Below, one piece after another: positions 21,870 through 36,200 of a stretch of 64,000 nt of DNA (positions are counted from its first letter, which is position 1; every line of letters starts with the position of its first letter). The stretch covers positions 13,454,001-13,518,000 of the forward strand of contig OZ316892.1 in assembly GCA_973895155.1 (NCBI GenBank), given 5' to 3'. The stretch comes from Marsupella aquatica (taxonomy: Eukaryota; Marchantiophyta). The notes beneath the pieces are model-generated. The model worked only from the letters and a program-made list of their open reading frames with translations, made no database searches and was not told where the DNA came from. A program made the position numbers and the translations under genes.

Positions 21870-22098
21870 AACATGAGTAGAGGAGAGTACAATAAAATGT
21901 AACAAAATATATTCTCTATTTCCATTCTTTAAATATTAATGAAATTAAAAAAGTAATAATTATTTCATGGCTATGCACATCTTCCTTACATGCACATATA
22001 TTTTGGTGGGGCCCTAGATCACAATCTAGAGGTTTCACTCTAGAAGCCTAGACCCTGATTCTATCTTCCCCTTGGGGCTTTATAAGTAAGATATGCAT
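21870..22098 (-). repeat. dispersed repeat with XbaI-like palindrome
   Basis: On the minus strand it reads A|TCTTACTTATAAAGC, then GTCTAGGCTTCTAGAGTGAA, ACCTCTAGA, GGGGCCCCACCA, ATATATGTGCAT and GATGTGCATAG, in the same order as the copies at 41457 and 57130. The distal end is not defined. No coding capacity. Confidence 0.65.
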
Positions 22099-22099
22099 C

Positions 22100-25085
22100 A
22101 TGGAACTACCACTATTCTCAAAGTATTGAAACTTACTTCATATAGTACAACAGGTACTTACAAATCTGAGAGTTGATAGAAATGATGCCTTCTAGGATAG
22201 GAAAGGCAACCTAAGGGCAAGGTGATGGGACAAGTGGAAGCAAAGGTTTAGAAAGAGAATTGCAAGTACATGTCTCCTCTGACTCTGTTTGAGTCTTTTG
22301 GACAGTGTATCTTTTGCAACATGAAATTGGTGGTCTTTCATTGAGGATTCCTCCTGTCAATTCAGTTTTTGATTTAGCTACATTCAATTTTGTTGTGTTG
22401 GTCACTCAATGGGATCATTTGATTTGACAATGACTTAGAAGTCAAATATTGTCACATAAATACGACCGGAGCATGAAGAGCCCACTATTGTGGTCAAGCC
22501 TGTCATGTGCGGTTGGTTGGTTGTTGATGTCATTCACGAGTGACACATCCTTTTGCATGAGAATTTGTTTTATGTTGCTAAATCAATTTAGCCATTCAAT
22601 TGTCTTTTCTTTGAATTGCTTTGTTGTCTGACTCAAAGAATCATCTTCACTAGCTCTACAATTTAGGATACAGAGTTATGCAGTTGTATATCTATTTGAA
22701 TGTTGTTAATCCCAATATGTGACTTGAACTGCTAGCGCAAGACATATGTCGTGCACATACACATCGCTACATAACATAAATCTCGTATCACACACATCCA
22801 AACATAGACATAACTACACATAAGAGAATGCGATACAAGTAGAACTCATTGTCCACACATGTCTAAAACCTACAATAACCTTCACAAAAATTTAACAACA
22901 ATCGATGCCAACAATACACACTCGATCATGCCCAATCCGATCACACACATATGTCGAGCCACATGCACCTTGCACTCAAAAATTCATGTTTATACACACG
23001 AATCTGGTCGGCCACACCATAGCTGCCAAAGCTTGTGCTCAAAGGCTCAACATAGAAAGATGAAGCCTTTGAGCCACCACGAGGGATAACTATCCCTTCA
23101 AACATAAACCAAATCCTATCAGCTCATATAGCACACATATCAAAACACTAAACTCAGACAACATGATATGCTCTAATAACACTCATAATGGTGTGACATA
23201 GAAGTCCTGTGACTTTGATGAATGTGTGCATGTTACTCAAAGCATTGACACTGGCATGAAGACAAGCATTGTTCATCGTAAGTAGTGTTACTCACACTAA
23301 TTCAAGAGCAGACATTTTTGGGCTCTACCCATGAATTAAAGTTACTCCCACTAATTCTGTTCTAGAACTAATTCCTTGAATTAGTGTTAGTGTGGTCTCA
23401 AGAGTGGAAAAATAGAGGGGAATGTAGTGGTGTCCAATCTCGGGGGCAATAAAAGGTTTCGAAACTTGTTTTTAGCCCCAGGACACAAATATTTAGTGTG
23501 TGCAATAGCCCTCCAGTTTGCTTTGGTGAACAAAACTCCCAAGTGCCCCATTAGTCTTGTAAAGTCCTCCTAAATAGATATGAAGAAAACAATGCTTGCA
23601 GAGAGAAATTTCTATACTATTTTAGTTCATCTTTGTCTCATCTTTGTTTTTTGTCCACCCTCACTTAAATTTTGTCTTTATTTAAAGTCAATGTCACTTT
23701 TATCCATATTCGTGTTAAGTTTTATTCTTATTAGGACTCATGCTCAGTTTTGGGAGTTAGGCATCTAGAAGCTTCACATAGACCCTCAAAGTAACTTCTT
23801 TGCACTAATTATTAGTAAGACGTCTCGTGCTATCGCCGGTTTACTTTTGCATTATTTTTTATATTTTATGAAGGTGTTGGTTTCTTACCCCTTGTTAGGT
23901 AAGTATTAAAAAAATTACCATTTGCCGCGGTCACGCACCCCTTTGTACTCTGTAGTACTCCAAAGTAAGGTACACCCTATTTTATTTATATTTTATTCCC
24001 CGCTTGCATGGCATGGAGGTGACTACAAGTACAGTACAGTGCTGCAAAGTAAAGTACACCGTACGTAACCCTCCCCACCCAGCTCCTCCTCACCCCTATG
24101 AATTAATTAAGTAAGGTTCAGGCTGAAATCTTGGAGCCAACCGCTAAGTACTGTAGCATTGATTGCAGATATACAGGGCCGAGGGGCTTATTATAGGGGG
24201 GAGTATGAAATCCCCATCCACAGATCCACACCCAAGGTTGTATTCCCTCCCCCCTGTACAATTGGATCATGCTTGTGTACAGGGACTTCTGAGTGGGTGA
24301 CAACCTTGATTGCGAATGCTGCCCAGGTATAAGATGCCTATGGAGTACAGGTTTGGTATTTTATCAGGATGGTCCAAGTTTCTGGGGGACTTTTGTAAAT
24401 GTCGTTTTTTTATTCCAGTAAATAACATTATGCCAAAATAATGATCTCTTCCTTTAGTCTTCTAATTTATGAACAAGTTATGCATTGAAAAGTCAGTTTT
24501 ATATCACCATACTTAAATCATTACTTAAATTCAGATCACAAAAATTCTTTAGAAGTTTCAGAAGTACTTTAAATTTGTAAGGCAGACCAAAATTTTTAGT
24601 ACTCATTATTTCCATGAACCAGGATGACACTATGGTAGTTTGCCTATTGAATATAGTAGGGCGTCTTACAGCTCGGAGACAAGAGGATTGTGTTTTTCCA
24701 TAACTCAAGAGTTACGAGAACTCCCATAAAAGTTGTGGGAGTCAATCCTGGCTATCCTAAGGAAAGGCCACGGTTTCAACGCTTAATCAATAATCTTAAA
24801 TTAACAACTTCCCCATAACTTCTGGTGCAAATCCAAAATCTGGAAGTCTGGAATTTTGAAAAGTTGCAATTGAAGGCACATGGGCTTTGGGCCAGACGTG
24901 GTGGTGGTTGCGGCATTTGGGGTGGCGGCTGAAAGAGAATAAAGCAAAGGGATACATGCCATCAGACTCAAGCGAGGCGATAACCTTGCCTTACCTGGTG
25001 GGTCAATGCTACCTTCCCCCATTTAAAAAAAGTTTCATAGTTATGGGATGGACCACAAATACGTAATTTTTGACCACCACCCTTG
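22100..25085. other. no supported gene
   Basis: AT-rich sequence with only short frames. I see no exon motifs, tRNA or further element termini that I can support. Confidence 0.4.
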
Positions 25086-25089
25086 TTTG

Positions 25090-25420
25090 TGTTGAGCATA
25101 GGCAACAATCCTAACGGCAAGCCCATAAGTATCGACACCGAAAGATACGTGGTTCATCTCCACATGAGACTATGTCATCGGGAATATACAAGAGCTTTAT
25201 TGCACTCTAGGCGGATCGATCATATCAAGCATCCAAAACACAAATTCTCCCTATCTCTCAGCTGGCTCCGTAACAATGAGCTTGAGTTCCTACTCTCCAT
25301 GCAAACACTGCTTGGGTATAGTGTGTGTAGCATTCATGACTAACCTAACCCACTCTACGACTAAGGTTAGCCCTAATTGCATTACAATCGTAACTCTGGA
25401 CCTAAGAGTAAATCCTAACA
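25090..25420 (+). mobile_element. solo LTR (family L1), 331 bp, perfect 5-bp TSD
   Basis: It begins TGTTGAGCATAGGC and ends AAATCCTAACA. It carries the family landmarks CGACACCGAAAGATACGTGG and GGCTCCGTAACAATGAGC. The preceding 5 bases (25085-25089) and the following 5 bases (25421-25425) are both GTTTG, a perfect target-site duplication that fixes both ends of the element. Confidence 0.9.
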
Positions 25421-25740
25421 GTTTGAAACACCCTAGCATACAAGTGCACCAAGGAGTCATTTTTTCTTGTTTTTAAAACATTGGCCAAGGTGATTACTAT
25501 TTTACCTTACAAAGAAGCACAGGTCTAGTTATCGAGTATTCTCTTTCAATTATACAGTACTTTTTGACTATTGTAGAGTATTTCATGGCTAACACTCCCC
25601 CATAGTGCATAAGGTGGTGACAAATGAAACTTAATTTTTAAAATAAAATTTTAAATTTCATCTTGAGTATCATTAGCCTCCCTGCTTTGTAGGTAAATGA
25701 TTGGCTAATTTTCTGCCATAAAGAAATGGCTGGCACAACC

Positions 25741-25990
25741 AATTGGCTTAGGTCAGTGGCTAGGGGATGAGCCTTGAACTGAAAGGTCCTAGGTTCAATG
25801 CCCTCTCCACAAACCCCGTGTTTGGATGGTTTATGTGTGCGGGTGGGATGACTTTTGTGGGTAGTGGATGGAAGTTCTGATTATTTACTCGGCCCCTGAT
25901 TGTCCACTTTGTGTCTCTGCTTCAATACTCTCTCCTTCTTGGTGTAGGTCCTCACCCCCTCACCCCAAGCTGGTTCCCAACAATAGCTTT
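25741..25990 (+). mobile_element. possible tRNA-derived SINE
   Basis: TTAGGTCAGTGGC (about 25748) resembles an RNA polymerase III A box. AGGTTCAATGCCC (about 25790) resembles a B box and lies about 40 bp downstream, a tRNA-like spacing. The sequence does not fold into an obvious functional tRNA. No poly(A) tail or target duplication was identified, so the call is tentative. Confidence 0.3.
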
Positions 25991-26229
25991 TAATCACTTT
26001 GCCACTAAAGATGTTCTAATTCATAATAATGTCATCATTTTTTCTGTATTTATAAAAATGCCACGGTTTCGTATACGGGTTACAAGTTTACCAAGGAACT
26101 ATATATAAAAACCGTGGCATTTTAGTAAATACTTAAAAACTAGTGGCAGAATTATAAATTCAAACATCTTTAGTGTCAATGTACTTAAAACCTGAATAAT
26201 GAATGTATGTCACTATTAGGGCGTCTCAA

Positions 26230-27271
26230 ACTTCACCTTGCTGCTTCTGGTTGCGGTGAGAGACGGAATCCCGGGAAAAAAGTGGCGGACACGAAAATCC
26301 GTGTCCGCACACACTGCTGAACCGCGACCAAAACTGCTAGTTCCAGGCCTCGTTTTTTCCCCGCAACTCCAAGGATTGAGACGTCCTATTGGGGTGAGTA
26401 GAGGCTACTAATAAGTGTCCTTCCCCATTTCAGTTCAAGACCAAAAAAAAAAATCACCGGTGCCAGGGGTGGGAGGGGTAGTGATCGTACCCGCTGGCCC
26501 CTGTGCATGGAACGTACAGTAGTAGCTACTGTAGTTCCGTGGCCCTCCCGTCGCCCTACTACAGTAGCAGTGTATGGAGAGGCGAGAGGAGAGGAGAGGA
26601 GAGGAGAGGAGAGGAGAGCGACTGAAGTGAAGAGGCGACTGGACTGTAGCCGCCGCGCATCGAAAGAGGCAAGAGACGCAAAGCACACGGAGAGCGAGAG
26701 ATTTGTATATTGTAAGCTCCGTCGTGTTTGGACCTTCCGTGGACGGAGGAAAGCTCGGAGTTCTGTGCTTTGAACACGCGAGGCCGAGGGGAAGAAAGAA
26801 AGGAAGAACGACAATGATGAATGCCGATGGCTGACGTTTGCAAGCCAAGCTAAAGCCAAGCCAAAGCCATTTTGTTGTAGGAAGAGAGGTGATGGTGTTG
26901 CGCGGAGGGTGAGATAAGATGAGCTGGTGAGGCCAGGCGAGGCGAGGTGAGGCGGAAGGAGCAGGAGTCATGGCAACAGAGGACGAATAAGGCAGTATAG
27001 TGGGAGAACTCGAGAGAGATGGAGAATTGAGGTGAAGGAATTGTGAACGAAATCGGGGAAAGCGGTAATGATTGTGTGCGCGGATGGTAAGGATCCATCG
27101 GAGGAGGAAGAAATTGTTCTGGCAGTGTAGAGGAGTACGGTAATTGGAGTAGTCTTGCAACATTTTGGGAGGACGACTACGAGGACGACGAGGACGACAA
27201 AGGTCAAGCGCCGGGCAATTGAAGCAGACTGTTCCTCGTCCTGAGACGCCTCAAGATTGGTATGATGCATT
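26230..27271 (+). promoter_or_regulatory. probable promoter and 5' untranslated region of the TMEM185/RING gene
   Basis: This lies directly upstream of the ATG at 27272. It is GC-richer than its surroundings and contains a purine microsatellite (GAGAG units, about 26582-26618). No TATA box was assigned with confidence. Long frames on both strands are low-complexity (Ser/Pro or Arg/Glu-rich) and are explained by the microsatellite. Confidence 0.45.
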
Positions 27272-30200
27272 ATGACGCAGGGGCGGACGATAGGGTTGCT
27301 GCAAGCGTTCGCGGCGCATTGCTCGCTGTTGGTCTTCTCATCGCTGCTGGTCGCAAAGCTTGAACGATACTTGGAGATCTCTTGGTGGTACGTAGTCAGT
27401 CGAGTTGCTCCTTCATGATTCGATATGAGCAGGATGGTTGCCAATTCTGTCCGACCTTTCCCTTCTCTCTTCGCAAGTTTCATTTTAGGCTCGCGGGGAT
27501 GGAAAGTGGTGCTGATACACTAACGTCTTCCGTACTGTTCAAGGAAGTGACTGAGACATTAGAATCGATGAACTCGATCAGATCCCGCGGTACGGTTCGC
27601 TCCCTTCGGTTCCTTCTCTGGAATTTGCTGAAGAATGTCCGACCGTCGCGGACTGTTTTTTGTGATGACGGAAAATCCAGTGCTCGCTCTCGATGTTCGT
27701 GACGAAACCAGCGCTTCGGGCAGCTTTCGTCCTGCCGACTCCGACTGGAGGAGTCGAAATTGTGTGTGCAGAGGAACCTTTCTCGTTTGTTTTTCTTTCA
27801 GCTCGATTTTCTTGTTTTATTTTCTGTCGTTTACTCCTGTGCCGGATCTTGCTTTCCGGCCACTTGGTCTGTTGTCCCTCGAAAGTGCTTGATCTTGCAC
27901 AACGACGGCGTTTACTTTGAGAAGGGAGGAATTGTTGCTCATCTGGATATCCATCAACTAGTTGGTTAGTTTCCGAGCTTGATAGCTTTGTATGAAGTTC
28001 TGTCCAACTTGACTACCAGTGCGGTGTCCTCGCCGAAAGGTGTAACTCGCACAAAAAATTGTACGGGGCTGTTATGTTTCGGGTTTAATGCAGGAGCTTA
28101 ATAGGACGATTCTTTCGCTTTTGGCCTAATAAGTATTCTGGCTTATCCCAATTATCCGTACAACCAATTTACTTTCTTCAGCAGTCGTAGTTCCAGGGTC
28201 TTGAAGTGTACGACTTCGTCAGCGTGGTTCCATTATTCTTGGCTGGATCTGCTTTTGTGAGACTCGCATACGGAATCTGTTTCCTGAATTGCATTTGCGC
28301 ATAAATCATAGTTTGCCGGCATTTGGTGCAGTCCTAGATAAAGTTTTGCGGTACTACTTTGATCATTAAGGAGGTGGCATGTGGGGTCGGACTACGGCGG
28401 TGAGATTCATTGGTTCAACATATTGTAGTTTTGCGTCTATTTTTCAAGGACTCTACATTTCACATCTTTTTCGCCGCTGTCTTCTGGATGGTTAGGCTAG
28501 GATATTCAGACTGGTAACATAGGCATGTACTGTCCTCACAAATGTCAAATTCAGAGTTTCTCAGTGAGATGTCCACAGCAAGCAAGATTCCTTACTGATG
28601 CATCGGTTGGCATCTCTTCGTAGAAGGCCCTGCTTTAGCTGTACATCTTCAAGTGACAAGCAGCCCCGCCCCGCACAAACCTAACAGACTAAAACAAAAT
28701 TCTCCAGAAGCATAAATTCGAAACGGAAAAATTCAACCAGGTCACGTTCACCAGGGATTTATTTATGCACGGTTCTGTAATCAACAGCCCAAGATGCAGC
28801 TACTGAAAATCTCCTTTCGCAATATATTCTTGTGCCAAGGGTTTGTTCGATTTTTCCTTACTTTCTCCGGTTTCGATTTGTGGGTTTTGGGGTTAGTTGA
28901 TGGATTTGTCGAGACTCTTGACTTTTAATTCGCTCTCGTTTAGAAATGTTGTTTTTTCTGGGTCGAATTCCTCCGTTATCTTGAATTGCAGTAAAATGCA
29001 CAGAATTCCGTGGCCAATGCACAGAATTGCAAAGAATAATTATGTTCTGAAGTTGGAGTTTCATAAACGAATCAGGTCGGCTCAGGCATCTCTGACATTC
29101 GAATGAATCGTGTGCAGAAAGATTTTCTACCTAATGGGTGATAAATGTTTAACTGTACTTTTTGTCTGGATATTGACATCGTTGAGGTATTCATTCTGAA
29201 CGTGCAATGATATTGCGAATTTTCCTTGCAGGTCAGTCTTTATCCCAATATGGGTTTTCCATGGAATAGTTGCTCGAGGTCGTTTTTCTCTCCCTGCTCC
29301 AGCGCCTCCACATGACCGTCAGGTGATCATCCCATATAGAGGCGAATGACCGCCAGTCTATTGATGGTACTTTTTGAGTAGTTTATTTGGGGTCCAAAAT
29401 ACACTTAGTCACCCCTGTTTTTGAGCTTACAAGTTTCTTGAGCGCAACTTTCTAAAAAGTCGCAAAATCCAGGATTGTAAGCTGGCTTACACTCTGAATT
29501 TATATCCCCACTTTAACTTCTTGAGTTATGGTCATCAAGATGATGCCGAGCCTGACTTATCTCCATTGTTTCACTGTTGTGCAGTGGGCACCATGCCACA
29601 CGGTGGTGGCTGTTCCTTTATTGGTTTCCTTCGAACTCCTTCTCTGCTGCTTTCTAGCCACTCTCGAAGGTGGAATAATTTTCTGCTTCTCAACCTACTT
29701 CTGATGTAATTGTAAAGGAAACTAATTTCGTTTGGTTTGAAGAGAAGATACGGGCAAGTTCATCTGACGTGGAATGTTAATAAAAGCACCCAGTCGTTTC
29801 GGCCGTTAGATTGCCGTGGAGGTCTTAGGAACGGATTCGAGAACAGCTATGAATGCAGGGGCTGATGACAGTTCTCACAATCAGTCAGCATAGTCATTAA
29901 CGTTCTGCCAGCTTGTAGCGTGCAGAGGGGCGAATGTCGGTTATAAGCCTGAAGATTGTTTTCCTTCCATTACTGGGTTTCCAAGCTGTAATCCTCTTCG
30001 ACAATTTCAGGTTAGCGCCTGATTTCAGCTCCGGATCAATGTCTCGTTACTTGTTCAGTACAGATTTGTTTTTTAAGATCACTAGTGATCTGCTTCTGTC
30101 CTACTTTCACCAATTATGTAACATGTCTATGTTTAATAGAGTAGCACGTGATAGGTCAGAATCGAATCTCTTGCAAATCCAACTGATACTGTGATTTTGA

Positions 30201-33200
30201 TGTAAATCGCCATGCACTGAATTTCAGATACTCAGAATGATGTAGTGTGGTGTTTTTCTTCTCGGCTATCGAGACCAATAAAGCAACTAGAAAATTTTAG
30301 TTTTCAATGTTGAGGTCATACTTTTTATCTCTCAAAGGGATTGCAACGGGAGCATGGCATAAAGACCAAAGTGAAGGTGGGATAGGTTATGACTCTTACC
30401 GAACATGCTCTAAACTTTTAAAATTGCAGGATGTGCAGGGCACTGATGCCTGGGGATGAAGAGAGTATGACTGATGAGGCCATATGGGAAACTCTTCCGG
30501 TATGTACTTCTTTCAAGTGGGGTTGAATTTCAGTGGAAGACTTTCCAAGTAAGGTCAGATCGCTAGGGTTGGGGAAAGTTTGCTGTTGCCCTTGTGTTGG
30601 ACCAAGTTGACTTTCTGCTCTGATAACTTCCCGTGGATTTACACTGGATTGTGGTCCTGGCCTTTCTTGTAGAGTTAGAACTTGCATGAAACATTGATAC
30701 TTATAAGGCTGGATCTGATTGAGAAGGCGCTTTGGGGGGGGGGGGGGGGGAATGAATTTACTGTTTGCAGCATTTCTGGGTAGCTGTTTCAATGGTATTC
30801 TTCCTGGCGGCCACAATGTTTACTCTTTTGAAGCTAAGCGGTACATATTTTTACCCATCATTGCTATATAGAGGTTATGTTACCTGAGAAAGTGATCACT
30901 ATGATCACCAAATTTTCGTGTTCTACTAACCACAATTTGAAGTTATAAGCTACGTCTGTCGCAGCAGATCGTAAAATATGGACATACCTCTCTCTGGCCT
31001 TCCTGGCTGATGGCTTGCTTGGGTCCTTTCGTTTGATGTTGGTAATGCGTCATAGACATAGTACGAGAACATTGTGCTGGTGGCTTTTACTTCTAAGAAG
31101 AATTGTTGTAAGATGGGTTTAGTGCTGAGTTAGTCCAATTCAATCCTAAATGCTTAGAGGTTGTCTTGAATGGAGAATTTGTTAAACGTGGTCGATTTTC
31201 TTATCTACAGGAGACGTCGGTGCACTTGGATGGTGGGACTTATTTATCAATTTTGGGTATGCACTTCTCCACTGAGATTGGTGCTTGCAGCTACTACTCA
31301 GTTGCCTTTCCAGGACTGTGTTACTTCTATGCTTTAAATTGTCAGCTCACAAGCTATACGTTTTCTCAATGAATATGCACACATGTCTTTGCACATGAGT
31401 TAGGACCGTCTTCTTGTTGAGTTGTCTGCCTACTTACGAAGCAAAGTGTTGGCCAACATTGACCACATGAGCTTTGTACTGGTAGATGTGTAGCAAGAAC
31501 TTGGATTTTCAGGCTTCTGAGGATGACACTCTGAAACAAATTTGCGTCCCCTCAATGAATGCCATCAACAAGAACATTCCGTTTAGCCTCTACATCTCAG
31601 TTTTGTGTCTCGGTCAAGTTAGGTGTCAATGGGGAACATAACCAGGATTCATCTTTATAAGGGAGAATCACCCTGGCGGTAGCTAGGAGTTTGGGTGGGT
31701 CATTTACCACAGCACTGGTAATCTCCTCCACTGGGCCCGATAAAAATCCTCAGTGTTGGTGAGAGTGGGCATCCGTGCCTAAACCCACTAGTACGTTAAA
31801 TTTGCTGCAAAAGGCCTCCATCTGTGCAACACTGCTCGGAAATATATATAGTAGTCTGACTGCTACTTGTAAGATGCGGCGACACATCATTCCTCCAGAT
31901 TCTCTCCAGACTTGTCGGGTAAGCGGGAATTAAGGGGTCTACTGAAATAACATAGCAAAAAAAATAGAGCGTTCTTTGCCGAGCTCTGTTTTGCAAGGAT
32001 TCTGAAAGGAATCAGGTGGTCATCTGAACTGTAGTTCTTCTGGAAACTCCCTTGGCCAAATGCTCTCTAGTTACGTGCTCCCGCTAACGTGCTGAGGTGG
32101 CTGTCAGGAACTTATCTTTGGAGTTTGGAGCAAAGCACTAATTGCGATTCCTCGGTATTTTAGTGGATTTATTGAATTTTCCTTTGTAGAGATCAGATGA
32201 AGATCATTTCAGCGGCAGTCAGCTAGGAAGCCTCCAAACATTGCTCTGTTTGAAAGATCAGGGATCAAGGTTTAGATATTACATTCAAGTTAAAATTAGA
32301 GATTGGAAACGAAGCAGATCCAGTCCTTCGTCCTGCAGGTCGCGGATGCCTTCGAAATCGTCGTTATGGCTGACTGTCTTCACTGGATCCTTACGATTTT
32401 CAAGTGATCAAGTGTTCGTGGGACAAGGCTGTTGTGTCATCCAAGAGGACCTTAGAGTACTCACCCCGTATCTCCAAATCCTGAAAAGCAATTCGGGATT
32501 GCTCTCTGAACAACTATTTCTCGAACCAAGATGTTCCCCATGGTGAAGAGAGTGCCTTGTTACCGAGGCGGATCCCATGCACGGTAGCAAGACAGCTGAA
32601 CTCGACATTGTATGCCCAGGACAGTGTAGGCCTATCTTCAGGAGATGACATTATTCATCGGACAAAGCTTTGCTGAGGAAAGTAGTGGAGAGGTATAGCC
32701 ATACACGAGTTATAGTACAGAAAGTAAATGAAGATCTTGGTGATGGCATCCATATCTGTGGTGAGAGATGCTGAGGAATGGGATGTGTTCCTAGTACAAT
32801 GCTCTAACTTTGTACGGGAACTCAGCAACGGTACAGAGGGAGGTCAGGGGGTTGGGCAGGGGGATCGAGAGAGTGAAAAATTAGGGCTGTCTATCAGACT
32901 TTATTTAAAAACTGTCCACATGGAAATCAGAAAGTAATCTCTGGATGAAGTTGCATCCACCTGTCAGATATTCACTGAATGAATGCGCTGTGCAGTGGGT
33001 GCCTTCTGATGTTCGTCCAGTGAAATAGGGCCACTCCTACAAGCCATTTCCTAGAGCATGGTCGCAGGTAGAGCACACGTCTAATAGGTGCCTGACGAAA
33101 TGTGTCCAGATTTCTCTCTCAGATTTCTCTTATTGATAGGAGAAAGCCTATCCAATATTTGCTCTATCGGACAACAATATTTGCTCCGTCCGAATCCAAA

Positions 33201-36200
33201 TATCCAAATATTGTTGTTCTATATTTGCTCCTTCCGAATGATTGTTGTTACTTGATTTTGGTCAGTCCATCTATATCCAAATACTTACTAATCACCCTAC
33301 ACTTTTAAGATTTAATTCGCTGTCACCGTAAACTTATTGCTCTAAAAGCTGATATTCTGCAAGATTGTCAATTTTCAACTTCAGGTTTACACAAGGATGT
33401 AAAATGGAAAATCTGACCTTGGAGTCCGTTCCAAGAAACTAGTTATTGATCTTCAGAAACAGAAGAAAAGTGCAACCATCCTCCAGGGATACTCATTTTT
33501 CAACATTAGGACATTGTTCAAGTGAGCTGAGTGTTCCTCTACTGTTTCCTATTTCACCAACCCTGTTCCTGAACTTTGACAGTCATTCTCATGGACGGGA
33601 AATGTTTCTGTAGTCTATTCCAATCCTTTTAAAGATTTGGGATAGCAACTCGTCATTGAAATCACAAAGCCACTTTGCCTATTTGGATGAGACCAAATGT
33701 GCACATCACTTCACATCAAAGCCGACCAGGTCTTGTCGTTGAAGAGTGCAGGAGGCTTCAAGACTTGATGACGCATAGAGTCTGTTTGGGTGTTAGACTA
33801 ATGTATCACCTGTAGTGGGGACGTCTTCAAATTCACTGTTGTGTAAATTTTCGCTCCACAGAATAAATTTATCGTCAATGTAGATGTGACTGACCCTAAA
33901 CTTCGGTGGTTGCATCATTGCAGAATTGCAGAATGCTTTGCCTTTTTGGTCTGTACCAAATGGTCTAATCCTGCAATGCAAAGAGATGCTGCGCTTCATC
34001 CAGGATCGGTTGTCCCTTCAAGCATATCTCCGTTGATCTCTATATCGCCACTGATATATGATGCTTCAAATAGCAGTTCATCCTCGACTGTGGAGGAGAA
34101 TGGAGGGGATGCCTTGTGTGGTAGGCAGGAAATTGGTGGTCATTTGCTGAAAATCCCTATTTTGGCATTTCAAGTCCTACTCTGTATGCGTCTTGAGGTA
34201 CAGAATTTTCTCTTTGCCCTTGGGTCGTTCAGGATTTTTCAGTGATCACAATGCTATTGAGATCGACAGTCCTTCTCAGCAATAATTTGGATGGATCTAG
34301 TTTTTATTATTATTCGAAATGGAGAATCCGGTTTCTTTTAGAGTCAAAAAGGTTTGCTGTAACACCATGGATTTGATGGGAAAGGAGGTTCATGAGTCCA
34401 CCTAATTGGATTGCCTTGATTGTTGGCAAGTTGTATCTGACTCAAAGTTCTGTCATTAATTGTAGGGAACGCCATCAAAAGCGAGACAATTACCATTGAG
34501 CATTGTTTTTGCGCCTCTCCTGTTGGTGCAAGTCTTTGCTTGTTTCTTTGCTTTTATTAGGTTAATTGGACAATTATGGGTACTGCTACGACTGAGTGAC
34601 AATCACTCCAACCCAATGGCCATGTTTGTGAGGGTGAACGATTGCTGTGGGTTTCTCTACCATGGCTCCAGGTATAGTGAAATGTCAAAACTTTCTTTCT
34701 TAGTTTTGTCTATATCCAGTCTGACAATCCAGCTTGTTGCTGATAGTGTGCAATTCTCTTCGGAAGGCATCACCCGGAAACGTTTGTTGTACTCGTTTCC
34801 GGTGCCCTGTGCCATATTTTGTGTGCTTTGAATAATGATCCTAGCCAGTGTGAGATATAGGTGTTTGTTAAGTAATTTACTGTTTTACTTATCAAATACT
34901 GTTCTCCAGTCCGAAATCATCTGATGATGAGTTGCCTTGTATCTCTAGACTTCTGGGATGGTGGTCTATCGATGAGACCAGTCGCGAAGAGCATGCTCGT
35001 CTGTTCAGTGGAGACTCATCCAGGTAGCAGCTCAAAAATGAATTAATTATTACTTGTGCTCTCTTATACAATTAAGCTGAGTGCTATGTGAACGCACATT
35101 TGAGATAATTTTGTGTCGTCCTATTGGCAGCTACAATACCTTCACTGGACCAGCACCAGAGGTGGTCAAGAAGATGGCAAGGAAAGATCTAGCAGAGGAG
35201 GTATGCTGGTTTCGGAGATGGGAGTTAAGTCTTTTAAATGAGTTTGTGATGATGCGGCTGGAGAAGTCATTCATTTGTATGATTCTTACTAATATCTTGC
35301 ACTGGCATTTTGGCGTAGATCACCTTTACGGTGCATTTTCGTCAAGAAGTCTTTGAGTTTGACAATTACTTGCCATTTACTGGCTGTATTTTGTCCTGTT
35401 TTTGTGAAATCTATCAAGGTATGGAGGTTGCAGGCAGTTTTAGGAGAGCAATCAGAAATTACCAAGCAACAGCAACAAGAATATGACAGACTTCAAAGTG
35501 TTAGTATTATTACCTGGGGTTGTTGAGTCAGTTCTGTTGAGTTTTCTGAAAATAAGTACTCCTATTCACTTGTTTTGACTTTCTGGAAGGATTCTTCTCT
35601 CATTACGTTTGAAGGCGGGGCTCTCAAGCAAGATCTGTGGGGACAGTAGTAGTCATTGGTGCACTAATGCAGCCGCAGTAATGCTAGAGAATCACAGAAG
35701 CATGGAAGACCCTTTGGAATTCGATGGCTTTGCACTGCACAATGCCAGAAATGGGCAATGCAGTAGTTCTGAGTTGAATAGCTTGCCGAGGCGTTTATGA
35801 GTCTACTTCACGTAAAAAGCCGTGCAGAAGTTTTCTAGACACAAGAACTGATGCCGAAATTATGACGGTATTTGCAGGAGAAAGTGCTGTGTCGAGTGTG
35901 TTTTGAGAGGGACATCACGGTTGTTCTACTTCCCTGCCGTCACCGAATTCTCTGCAGGTCTGTCATTCTAAAAGAGTACTAGGAAGGTTTTACATCGCAT
36001 GTATCTTTAATGATGGAAATCGTACTATTAACAATCCAGATGATTTACAAGTAAAAACCCTACGGGTTGTGGCTGGAGAGAAAAATATTCTTCTGTAGAG
36101 CTCAGGAGAAATGCTTGAAAGTCTATTCTAATCTGTCTTTCCCGGTTCTGTCTGCAGCTTTTGCTCGGAGAAATGTAAGCACTGCCCCATCTGCAGGGGA

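Noticed and set aside
25741-25810. Functional tRNA gene
   Set aside because: Boxes resemble A and B boxes, but no acceptor or anticodon stems could be formed convincingly; kept only as a weak SINE candidate.
26435-27163. 242-codon open frame on the minus strand, Ser/Leu/Pro-rich
   Set aside because: Low complexity driven by the GAGAG microsatellite and antisense to the leader of the RING gene; no domain motifs.
32241-33310. Apparent coding fragments in intron 7 of the RING gene
   Set aside because: Frames are interrupted by stops and I could not match them to a transposon or host family; treated as intron.
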